5,674 nucleotides of DNA from Pseudomonadota bacterium (GTDB lineage Bacteria; Pseudomonadota; Alphaproteobacteria; Rhizobiales; Aestuariivirgaceae), in assembly GCA_016522385.1 (NCBI GenBank), contig JAEKFU010000555.1, forward strand, positions 1 to 5,674, written 5' to 3'. How positions within the stretch are numbered: position 1 is the stretch's first letter; every line of letters begins with the position of its first letter. Position numbers and translations under genes: made by a program. Shown here piece by piece: positions 1 to 5,442 of the stretch. The notes below the pieces were generated by a model. It ran no database searches and was not told where the DNA came from. It saw only the letters and a program-made list of their open reading frames with translations.

Positions 1-756
1 GTCGAAATCAACTATCGGGACAATCCGTGGTTCCCCGATGTGCTCGAACAAGAGCGCCTTGAGGATTTTGAGAAACGTGCCGACCAGCACAGCCATGTCT
101 GGGGTGGCGATTTCGTCACCGTGGTCGAGGGCGCCTATTTTGCCAGCCACCTGAACGCCGCAAGACGCGAAGGACGCATCGGGCGCGTCGCAGCTGATCC
201 GCTGATGCGGCTCACTGCCTATTGGGACATCGGTGGAACCGGTGCCAGGTCGGATGCCTGCGCCATCTGGATTACCCAGTTCGTCGGCAGGGAAATCCGT
301 ATACTGAACTATTACGAGGCCGCCGGACAACCCTTGGCGACACATGTGAACTGGTTGCGGGATGAAGGCTACGACAAGGCGCTCTGCGTGCTGCCGCATG
401 ACGGCGCGACCAACGATCGTGTCTTTGACGTCAGCTATGAGAGCGCCCTGAGGGATGCCCTGTTTGACGTCCGGGTTGTTGCCAACCAGGGCAGAGGGGC
501 GGCCAAGAACAGGATCGAAGCCGCAAGGCGTCTGTTCCCTTCCATCTGGTTCAATGAAGCGACCTGTCAGCCGGGCCTGGAGGCGCTTGGCTGGTACCAC
601 GAAAGGCGCGATGACGAGCGGAGCATCGGCCTGGGGCCTCAGCATGACTGGTCATCACACGGCGCCGATGCGTTCGGATTGATGTGCATCGAATACGAAA
701 CGCCAAGGGGCAACCTTCTTCAAGGCAAGAAACCGCGTCGGGGAACAACCGCATGA
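1..756 (+). CDS. terL: Phage terminase large subunit, C-terminal nuclease part (5' truncated)
   Basis: The C-terminal half of the DNA-packaging motor subunit; the ATPase half lies upstream of the window. The frame is open from base 1 with no start codon, so an internal GTG at 40 is not the start. Early residues (NYRDNPWFPD, then an EKRADQHSHVWGGDF segment) match the linker that follows the ATPase domain in terminases. The rest reads as an RNase H-fold nuclease, which cuts concatemeric phage DNA. Candidate metal-binding aspartates, numbered from the first codon in the window, are D76 in YWDIGG, D134 in LPHDG and D223 in SSHGADAFG; this spacing is typical of the family. The stop TGA (754-756) overlaps the portal ATG. 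The short basic tail (QGKKPRRGTTA) is normal. The 5' loss is due to the window edge, with no sign of degradation. Family assignment is from motif recognition. Confidence 0.93.
   Translation, partial: VEINYRDNPWFPDVLEQERLEDFEKRADQHSHVWGGDFVTVVEGAYFASHLNAARREGRIGRVAADPLMRLTAYWDIGGTGARSDACAIWITQFVGREIRILNYYEAAGQPLATHVNWLRDEGYDKALCVLPHDGATNDRVFDVSYESALRDALFDVRVVANQGRGAAKNRIEAARRLFPSIWFNEATCQPGLEALGWYHERRDDERSIGLGPQHDWSSHGADAFGLMCIEYETPRGNLLQGKKPRRGTTA
740..755 (+). promoter_or_regulatory. Portal start region: weak ribosome site and ATGA overlap
   Basis: A GGGGA run at 740-744 lies 8 bases before ATG 753. That ATG shares ATGA with the terminase stop, which suggests translational coupling. A second in-frame ATG follows directly at 756. 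A third at 768 has GAGGG only one base away, too close to serve. An in-frame ATG far upstream at 684 would lie inside the terminase gene and has no supporting site. Confidence 0.55.
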
Positions 757-2819
757 TGGCTGAGGGCATGGACGAAAAAGAGCTTTTGAAGATCCTAAGA
801 AGTGAAGAGCACGATGCGGCGTCCTTCTACACATCCGAGCTTGCCAGCTCACAGGCACAGGCCATGGAACGGTACTATGCCAAGACCTATGGCGATGAGC
901 TCGATGATCGCTCACAGGTTGTCACCCATGATGTGGCCGACACGATTGACTGGATCCTACCCGATCTGGAGCGGGTCTTTGCATCGAGCGATGACCTGAT
1001 CGCCCTCGAGCCGGCAGGCGAGGCGGATGAGGAACATGTCGAAGCCGCCGCAGACTACCTGCAGCATATCTATTTCAAGGACAATGACGGCGATAGGATC
1101 ACCCATGACATGGCCTTTGACGGCCTGTTGCAGCGCATCGGCGTCGTCTCCGTTGACTGGGAAACGCCAAAGCCAAAGCCGCCGGAGGAACTGGAAGGCG
1201 TCACGGTTGAGCAACTGTCACGCTATGTGAGTGACCCGGAGTATGAAATCCTCGAGCAGGCTGAAAGGACTGAACAGACAGATGCCGGCGAGCTGACGGT
1301 CTTTGATCTGAAGGTGAAGCACACGCCACGCCAGGGGCGCTGCGTGGTCGAAGGCGTGCCGCCCGAAGAGTTCCTGATCTCTCGCCGGTCGAAGGTAATG
1401 GCACAGGACTACTGTGCCAGGCGCCGCGAGGTCTACCTGGAGGACCTGTGGCGCGAATATCCCGAGCGCAAACATGAACTCACCACGCTCAACATCAATG
1501 CCTCGAATACGGATCTTGAATCAGATGTGAGGCGCGACAGCCGCTTCATCGATGAGCCGGGCGACACGTTTCGCTCAGGCGCCAGCCATGAAGGCCGCCG
1601 CAAGGTCGTGCTGCTTGAGGAATATCTCAGAGTTGATTTTGATGGCGATGGTGTTGTCGAGCTTCGCCGGATCGAGCGCGTCGGCAATGTCATCGTGGAA
1701 AACGAACCAGCCAGGTACTGCAAATTTGTCGGCTTCTCGCCCATTCCCGTGGCGCACAAATATATCGGCCGTTCAATCGCCGACCGGGTGATCGACATCC
1801 AGCGCATCAGGACCGTCGTTACCCGCAACGCGCTGGACAATCTTGAGATGTCGATCCGCCCACGTGGGGCCTTCAACAAGCAGGCGCTTGATGAAGAGGG
1901 CATCGATGCCATGCTCGATCACGAGATTGCCTCGGTCATTCCGGTGAGCGGTGACGTCAATGCAGCCATCAGCTGGGAGGTTGTCCCAGACATGACGCCG
2001 GCGGCGTTCAACATGCTGGAATACTGGGATCAGCAGGCAGAGCAGAGGACCGGCGTTTCGCGGCATTCACAAGGGCTGAACCCGGAAGCGCTCAACAAGA
2101 CGGCGAGCGGCATTGCGCTTCTGCAGAATGCGACGGCCGCGCGCAAGGAGTTCATCGCCCGCCAGCTGCGCAAGTCGCTTGAAAAGGTGTTTCAGACCAT
2201 TCTGCAATGCGTGTGCACCTATCAGGACCATTCCCGTCTCTTGAAGATCAAGGCCAGATGGGTGCCGTTTGACCCAAGGCGCTGGTCCGATGAGATGGCG
2301 GTGAAAGTGCATCTGGGCCAGGGCACAGCCAGCCGTGAAGTGCAGCTGCAAAATGTCATGGGGCTTGCCCAGGAACAAAAGGCCATCATTGCCGAGGCAG
2401 GGCTGGGCAACCCTTTGGCGGGCCTCAAAGAGTTGCGCAATTCTTATGCGCGGGCCGTTGAGGTCATGGGCTTTCGGGACCCCTCGCAATTCTTCAAAAA
2501 GCTGCCGGAAGGCTACGATGATCCGCCACCTGAAGCGCCACGGGACCCCAAGGTCATCGATGCCGAAGCACGGGCTGAAGTGACCCGCGACAAGATGCAG
2601 ATGAGCCTGGAAGCAGAGCGCGCCGAACAGGCGCGCAAGGACCGCGAGCTCATGGCGGACATCAGCCGCAAGGACCGTCAGCTGGAAGCGGAAATCGCAT
2701 TGAAGCTTGAGCAGATGCATGCGGAAATCGCGCTTCGCAAGGAAGAGATGAGGCAGGAAGCCGAACTCAAGGGGGATGACGGCATAACCGAAACGCAACT
2801 GGGAGGTAATGCGGGGTGA
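753..2819 (+). CDS. Phage portal protein, SU10/P22-like large type
   Basis: Portal proteins form the dodecameric ring at one capsid vertex through which DNA is packaged and to which the tail attaches. From ATG 753 the product is about 688 residues, in the range of large podovirus/SU10-type portals. Supporting segments include an N-terminal helical region with HDVADTIDWILPDLERVF (about residues 50-70), and a DFDGDGVVE loop (295-303) followed by a strand-rich part. Next come PIPVAHKYIGRSIADRVIDIQ with a long helix to the DNLEMS segment (about 325-370), and TGVSRHSQGLNPEALNKTASG (about 433-453), a conserved signature leading into a helix. The last 80-90 residues are a highly charged, heptad-like helix that probably forms the barrel or tail. 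It sits between terminase and scaffold genes, the standard portal position. The stop overlaps the next start (GTGA). The start could also be ATG 756 or 768. Assignment rests on remembered family motifs and gene order. Confidence 0.9.
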   Translation: MMAEGMDEKELLKILRSEEHDAASFYTSELASSQAQAMERYYAKTYGDELDDRSQVVTHDVADTIDWILPDLERVFASSDDLIALEPAGEADEEHVEAAADYLQHIYFKDNDGDRITHDMAFDGLLQRIGVVSVDWETPKPKPPEELEGVTVEQLSRYVSDPEYEILEQAERTEQTDAGELTVFDLKVKHTPRQGRCVVEGVPPEEFLISRRSKVMAQDYCARRREVYLEDLWREYPERKHELTTLNINASNTDLESDVRRDSRFIDEPGDTFRSGASHEGRRKVVLLEEYLRVDFDGDGVVELRRIERVGNVIVENEPARYCKFVGFSPIPVAHKYIGRSIADRVIDIQRIRTVVTRNALDNLEMSIRPRGAFNKQALDEEGIDAMLDHEIASVIPVSGDVNAAISWEVVPDMTPAAFNMLEYWDQQAEQRTGVSRHSQGLNPEALNKTASGIALLQNATAARKEFIARQLRKSLEKVFQTILQCVCTYQDHSRLLKIKARWVPFDPRRWSDEMAVKVHLGQGTASREVQLQNVMGLAQEQKAIIAEAGLGNPLAGLKELRNSYARAVEVMGFRDPSQFFKKLPEGYDDPPPEAPRDPKVIDAEARAEVTRDKMQMSLEAERAEQARKDRELMADISRKDRQLEAEIALKLEQMHAEIALRKEEMRQEAELKGDDGITETQLGGNAG
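2801..2818 (+). promoter_or_regulatory. Strong Shine-Dalgarno and GTG start for the 96-residue gene
   Basis: GGGAGGT at 2801-2807 lies 8 bases before GTG 2816-2818. The GTG shares GTGA with the portal stop. The near-consensus site fixes this unusual GTG as the start and supports the small gene as real. Confidence 0.75.
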
Positions 2820-3106
2820 TACGCGACAGGATCGCCGCGCTGATCAAGAAGCGCGATCTGGGCGAGCATCTGGCCGCGTTCCACACAGACCCGGTGATTG
2901 CCGGGTTTTTTGATGAGCTGGAGCAAGAGTTCATCGAACAGATCCTCCAGTGCAAGGTCTCGCAAGACAAGGAGCGTCTGCAGCTGTCCGTTGCGATCAA
3001 CGCCATCCGTCAGCTGAGACAGTCGCTGATGGTTGCCGTGAAAGTGGGCGAGCGTGCCCAGGTGAAACTCGTGGAAGCAGACAGAAAGGCTTCAAACAAT
3101 GAATGA
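2816..3106 (+). CDS. Small helical protein between portal and scaffold, unknown function
   Basis: A 96-residue product (MIRDRIAALIKKRDLGEHL...) that I do not recognise as a named family. It has no signal peptide, membrane segment or cysteine-rich site. It looks almost wholly alpha-helical: an amphipathic N-terminal helix, a central acidic stretch (FFDELEQEFIEQIL, about residues 31-44), then a longer amphipathic helix with a basic end. Evidence that it is real: a strong Shine-Dalgarno, a GTGA overlap with the portal stop, an 8-base overlap with the scaffold gene, and no alternative use of the interval. Small genes at this position occur in related phages, and a role in head assembly or as a minor virion protein is an inference from position only. 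It could also help translation pass from portal to scaffold. Confidence 0.8.
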   Translation: MIRDRIAALIKKRDLGEHLAAFHTDPVIAGFFDELEQEFIEQILQCKVSQDKERLQLSVAINAIRQLRQSLMVAVKVGERAQVKLVEADRKASNNE

Positions 3107-4091
3107 TGAGACCACTCCAAGCGATCAGGACCTGAGCCTGGAGGATGCAGTGCGTGCATCGGCCAACATGCAGTTTGGCGATGAAGACCAGGAAGACGTG
3201 ATCGTTGAGGAGACAGACGCCAAAACGGCCGAAAGGCATGAGGTGAGTTCTGACGAAGAGGAGGGCAGGGACGCCAAAGAGACAGAGGGCAAGGACGAGG
3301 GTGGGGATCGACCGGCCAATGAAGAAACCGATTACCTGGAATTCACCGACGATGACGGCCAGGCACAACGCGTGTCACTGGATGATGTGTGGGCTGGCTA
3401 CAACAGGGCTGAGGCGCTTGCAGCCGAGCTCGCCGAAGCGCGCAGCACATCCGATCGCATGCCTGCGGCCAACCAGGAGGCCCTGGCCCAGACGTTTCAG
3501 GCGCGTCAGCAGGTCATGGAGCAGATCCGGCACTGGCAGGCGGTGAACGAGCCGCTGACCCCGGATGTGCGCCTGCTCGATCCAAACAAGCCTCAGTACG
3601 ATCCGGAGAGCTACGCCCATCAGATGCGTTTGAACGAAGAGCTGGCGCAACGCAACGAGGAGGCAAACAAGCAACTGCAGCAGCAACAGGAACGGGCCGA
3701 CGAAGAGCGGCAAGCCTTGCTGAATGCCTATCGGTCGCAGGAAGAGGCGGCCTTGAAGGAATTCTGGCCGGAGATAATTGCAAACGAAGCAACCAGGCTC
3801 GAGTTCTACAAGCAGATGGAAGGGTCTTACGGACTGAAGGCCGAAGACATCGCAAACATTTACGACCACCGGCTTTTCAAACTGGCGAAGGACGCCCTGG
3901 CGTTCAAGGAGTCGCAGCAAAAGGCCAAAGAAGCGGTCAAGATCGTGCGCTCGAAACCGAAGCTCGTTCGGTCCAGGGCAAAAGACAGCAATTCCAAGAA
4001 GGCACGTCAGGCGTCTGCAGCAGCATTCCTTGCCGAACACGGTGACAGTGAGGCCGCAGCCCTTCAAGCGCTTGATGCTTTCTTCGACTAG
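3099..4091 (+). CDS. Phage head scaffolding protein
   Basis: A 330-residue protein directly before the major capsid gene, where the scaffold lies in phages lacking a capsid-fused one. Scaffolds guide capsid subunits into a procapsid around the portal and then leave. Three parts are visible. Residues 1-90 are strongly acidic and probably disordered, ending in a short EFTDDDGQAQRVSLDDVW segment (about 83-98) that looks folded. Residues about 178-218 are a glutamine/glutamate-rich coiled coil (EELAQRNEEANKQLQQQQER). The C-terminal part contains YDHRLFKLAKDAL (255-267), then a lysine/arginine-rich stretch (about 281-304), a final helix and FFD end. The DHR motif followed by a basic segment is familiar from scaffolds of other tailed phages, and basic C-termini are the usual capsid-binding end. 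The ATG overlaps the previous gene by 8 bases; GAAAGG at 3084-3089 is its ribosome site. Position and architecture carry the call more than sequence. Confidence 0.82.
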   Translation: MNDETTPSDQDLSLEDAVRASANMQFGDEDQEDVIVEETDAKTAERHEVSSDEEEGRDAKETEGKDEGGDRPANEETDYLEFTDDDGQAQRVSLDDVWAGYNRAEALAAELAEARSTSDRMPAANQEALAQTFQARQQVMEQIRHWQAVNEPLTPDVRLLDPNKPQYDPESYAHQMRLNEELAQRNEEANKQLQQQQERADEERQALLNAYRSQEEAALKEFWPEIIANEATRLEFYKQMEGSYGLKAEDIANIYDHRLFKLAKDALAFKESQQKAKEAVKIVRSKPKLVRSRAKDSNSKKARQASAAAFLAEHGDSEAAALQALDAFFD

Positions 4092-4105
4092 AGGAAAATC
4101 AAATG
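4092..4105 (+). promoter_or_regulatory. Ribosome-binding site of the capsid gene
   Basis: AGGA at 4092-4095, starting just inside the scaffold stop codon, lies 7 bases before ATG 4103. Unlike the upstream genes, the capsid gene does not overlap its predecessor, so it can be loaded with ribosomes independently. Confidence 0.6.
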
Positions 4106-5065
4106 GCAGTACCAGCTAATACGACCCAGACCTTTGCCATGGTTGGCATTCGTGAAGATTTGAGCGATGTCATCACCAACATCGCTCCCTATGACACACC
4201 GTTCTATGCCATGTGCCGCAAGGGCCTCGCCGCCAACAGGACGCCGGAATGGCAGCGCGACACCTTGCGGGCGGCAAACGGCAACAACAAGACCATTGAA
4301 GGTGACGATGTCACCGCGGACGCGCAAGGCCAGCCGGAGCGGTTGAAGAACGTGGTCCAGCTGATGGATGAGACGATCTCGGTTTCAACAACCGCCCAGG
4401 CCGTCAACGCGGCAGGACGGCGGGAAGAGTTGAGCCGCCAGACCATGCAGGCGGCCAAAGCGCTCAAGACGGATATGGAGACCCGCCTGACCGGTGCCGA
4501 TGCGACCGTCTTAGGTGGCGCCGGCACACCCGGTGAGCTTGGCGGCTTGGAGTCGTGGATTGAAACCAACACATCGCGCGGCACCGGCGGTGCCGATGGC
4601 GGCTTCAATTCCACGACCGGGCTTGTTGAGGCACCGACCGATGGCACCCAGCGGGCGTTTACGGAAAGTCTCTTGAAGAGCGTGATCAAGGACGTCTGGA
4701 CTGAAGGCGGCTCACCTTCAATCATCATGACCGGCGGCTCAAACAAGCAGACGGCATCCGGCTTTGCCGGCATCGCAACGCAGTACCGCGACAACCCGGG
4801 AAACGCCCAGGCGACGATCCTCGGTGCGGCTGACGTGTACATCTCCGACTTCGGTGAACACCGTATCGTTCCGAACCGCTTCAGCCGGGATCGCACGGTG
4901 GCGGTTCTTACACCGAGCATGTGGGAAGTGCGATTCCTGCAGACATTCCGTCGCGACAAGCTGGCCAAGACCGGCCACAACGACAAACGCCTGCTGAGTG
5001 CAGAGTTCACCCTGTGCTGCAAGGAAGAAAAGGCCAGCGGCGTCATTGCCGATCTGACCACTTGA
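4103..5065 (+). CDS. Major capsid protein, SU10/DUF5309 family
   Basis: A 320-residue HK97-fold shell protein that forms the icosahedral head. Family signatures run along the whole length. GIREDLSDVITNIAPYDTPF (15-34) is the characteristic N-terminal segment. LGGLESWIETNT lies in the middle, followed by a glycine-rich loop. DVWTEGGSPSIIMTGG (about 197-212) is typical. ADVYISDFGEHRIVPNRF precedes LAKTGHNDKRLLSAEFTL (287-304), the usual closing motif. Length is normal for the family. No N-terminal propeptide or protease site is evident, since the conserved block begins within 15 residues of the start; assembly therefore probably relies on the separate scaffold upstream. The gene ends in tandem in-frame stops, TGA then TAA (5063-5068), which ensure clean termination of a highly made protein. 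A structured non-coding element follows. Family recognised from memory of its motifs. Confidence 0.93.
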   Translation: MAVPANTTQTFAMVGIREDLSDVITNIAPYDTPFYAMCRKGLAANRTPEWQRDTLRAANGNNKTIEGDDVTADAQGQPERLKNVVQLMDETISVSTTAQAVNAAGRREELSRQTMQAAKALKTDMETRLTGADATVLGGAGTPGELGGLESWIETNTSRGTGGADGGFNSTTGLVEAPTDGTQRAFTESLLKSVIKDVWTEGGSPSIIMTGGSNKQTASGFAGIATQYRDNPGNAQATILGAADVYISDFGEHRIVPNRFSRDRTVAVLTPSMWEVRFLQTFRRDKLAKTGHNDKRLLSAEFTLCCKEEKASGVIADLTT

Positions 5066-5100
5066 TAAGACGAGGTCTGAACTTCACGGAGGCGGGATCA

Positions 5101-5148
5101 GAGCATGTTCCAGAAAAGTTGCAGCACTTTTCTGATAAGAACATGCTC
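5101..5148. repeat. Large palindrome A, 19 base pairs with a 4-base bulge
   Basis: GAGCATGTTC (5101-5110) pairs with GAACATGCTC (5139-5148). CAGAAAAGT (5111-5119) pairs with ACTTTTCTG (5126-5134). The loop is TGCAGC (5120-5125), and ATAA (5135-5138) is bulged on the 3' side. Every pair in both arms is Watson-Crick. No T-run follows. Confidence 0.9.
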
Positions 5149-5160
5149 AGATTCAATAGG

Positions 5161-5214
5161 TTAGCGGACGATTCACGTTTCAGATTGGTTCAATCTGAAA
5201 CGATCGTGCGCTAG
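5161..5214. repeat. Large palindrome B, 22 base pairs with a 3-base bulge
   Basis: The tip is a perfect 11-pair stem, CGTTTCAGATT (5176-5186) with AATCTGAAACG (5192-5202), and a GGTTC loop. Below it TCA (5173-5175) is bulged. ACGAT (5168-5172) then pairs with ATCGT (5203-5207). After a G/G mismatch (5167/5208), TTAGCG (5161-5166) pairs with CGCTAG (5209-5214), with one T/G wobble at the base. Confidence 0.88.
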
Positions 5215-5221
5215 TCCCGCC

Positions 5222-5246
5222 TTCTCCTGTTCCATTGAGAGGAGAA
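5222..5246 (+). promoter_or_regulatory. Inverted repeat covering the next gene's Shine-Dalgarno
   Basis: AGGAG at 5240-5244, within GAGAGGAG (5237-5244), lies 6 bases before ATG 5251 and is a strong ribosome site. TTCTCCT (5222-5228) is its exact reverse complement over AGGAGAA (5240-5246), with an 11-base loop between. The 7-pair stem would hide the site in the mRNA. Whether it matters in cells is an inference. Confidence 0.5.
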
Positions 5247-5250
5247 TGCT

Positions 5251-5442
5251 ATGGCAAATGAAAAGACCATTGATGTCGTGATGACCAGAAAATGTGTCCA
5301 TGACGGTGAGGGCGGAAAATACCTGGCCGAGGCTGGTGGTGATGTGCTCATTCACGCCCTGCCAAAATCACTGGCTGACACCTTCATTGAGGCAGAGGTG
5401 GCCCGCGCGCCAACTGCCAAAGAGCGCAAGACGGCTGACTGA
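5251..5442 (+). CDS. Small phage protein after the capsid gene, unknown function
   Basis: A 63-residue product (MANEKTIDVVMTRKCVHDGE...). It has a strong Shine-Dalgarno 6 bases upstream and overlaps the next gene by one base (TGATG), so it is very likely expressed. The pattern is a short strand (IDVVMTRKCVH), a glycine-rich turn (DGEGGKYLAEAGGD), a second strand (VLIHALP), a helix (KSLADTFIEAEVARA) and a basic tail. This strand-turn-strand-helix layout with a G-K-Y/F-L-x-A-G-x-x-V core recalls small proteins found beside capsid genes in many phages, whose function is mostly not assigned. There are no membrane segments. A decoration or head-completion role would fit the position but is not shown by the sequence. 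An out-of-frame ATG at 5246 is too close to the ribosome site. Confidence 0.78.
   Translation: MANEKTIDVVMTRKCVHDGEGGKYLAEAGGDVLIHALPKSLADTFIEAEVARAPTAKERKTAD

Larger units (their letters stand above)
5090..5222. repeat. Composite palindromic element, RIME/REP-like
   Basis: A 133-base element bounded by a perfect 8-base inverted repeat: AGGCGGGA (5090-5097) and TCCCGCCT (5215-5222). Inside are two large imperfect palindromes, 5101-5148 and 5161-5214. In total 49 base pairs can form. The folded shape would be a three-way junction with linkers of 3, 12 and 0 bases. The first palindrome, with gagcatg at one end and catgctc at the other around a GAAAAGT/ACTTTTC core, resembles the intergenic mosaic repeats of Hyphomicrobiales as I remember them. 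It contains no convincing gene. I saw no flanking target-site duplication. Confidence 0.75.
5066..5250 (+). other. Intergenic region behind the capsid gene
   Basis: This is the only sizeable non-coding stretch in the window, 185 bases. It holds a composite palindromic element (5090-5222) and a short inverted repeat over the next ribosome site (5222-5246). I see no clear -35/-10 promoter pair. Neither large hairpin is followed by a T-run, so no standard intrinsic terminator is present. Transcription probably continues into the downstream genes. Confidence 0.7.

Noticed and set aside
40..42. GTG at 40 as start of the terminase gene
   Set aside because: The frame is open to base 1 and the 13 residues before it contain the conserved NYRDNPWFPD motif, so it is internal.
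684..752. Upstream extension of the portal reading frame to ATG 684
   Set aside because: It would overlap the terminase nuclease end by over 70 bases, has no ribosome site, and adds a sequence without portal features. ATG 753 in an ATGA overlap fits better.
2067..2798. 243-codon open frame on the minus strand
   Set aside because: It lies wholly opposite the portal gene, has no family motif and looks like an antisense shadow of GC-rich coding sequence.
3237..3310. Purine-rich tract in the scaffold gene as a separate regulatory element or repeat
   Set aside because: It is explained by GAG/GAA/GAC codons for the acidic, probably disordered N-terminal part, and has no regular repeat unit.
3375..4067. 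230-codon open frame on the minus strand
   Set aside because: It is opposite the scaffold; its leucine-rich runs arise from the reverse of the CAG/GAG-rich coiled-coil codons.
4204..5061. 285-codon open frame on the minus strand
   Set aside because: It mirrors the major capsid gene; the + strand product has clear family motifs while this one is rich in shadow-type S, R and P runs.
5176..5210. Palindrome B as a rho-independent terminator
   Set aside because: The stem is good but the following bases (CGATCGTGCG) contain no T-run.
4921..5214. 97-codon + strand frame crossing the capsid end and the palindromic element
   Set aside because: It is out of frame with the capsid protein, has no ribosome site and would translate through both palindromes. 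No recognisable product.
5066..5250. CRISPR array, tRNA gene or phage attachment site in the intergenic region
   Set aside because: There are no spaced direct repeats, and the two-hairpin shape lacks tRNA landmarks such as a T-loop and anticodon arm. There is no integrase or core repeat to support an attachment site.
5066..5250. Promoter for the genes after the capsid
   Set aside because: I saw no convincing -35/-10 pair; any T- and A-rich hexamers fall within the palindrome arms.
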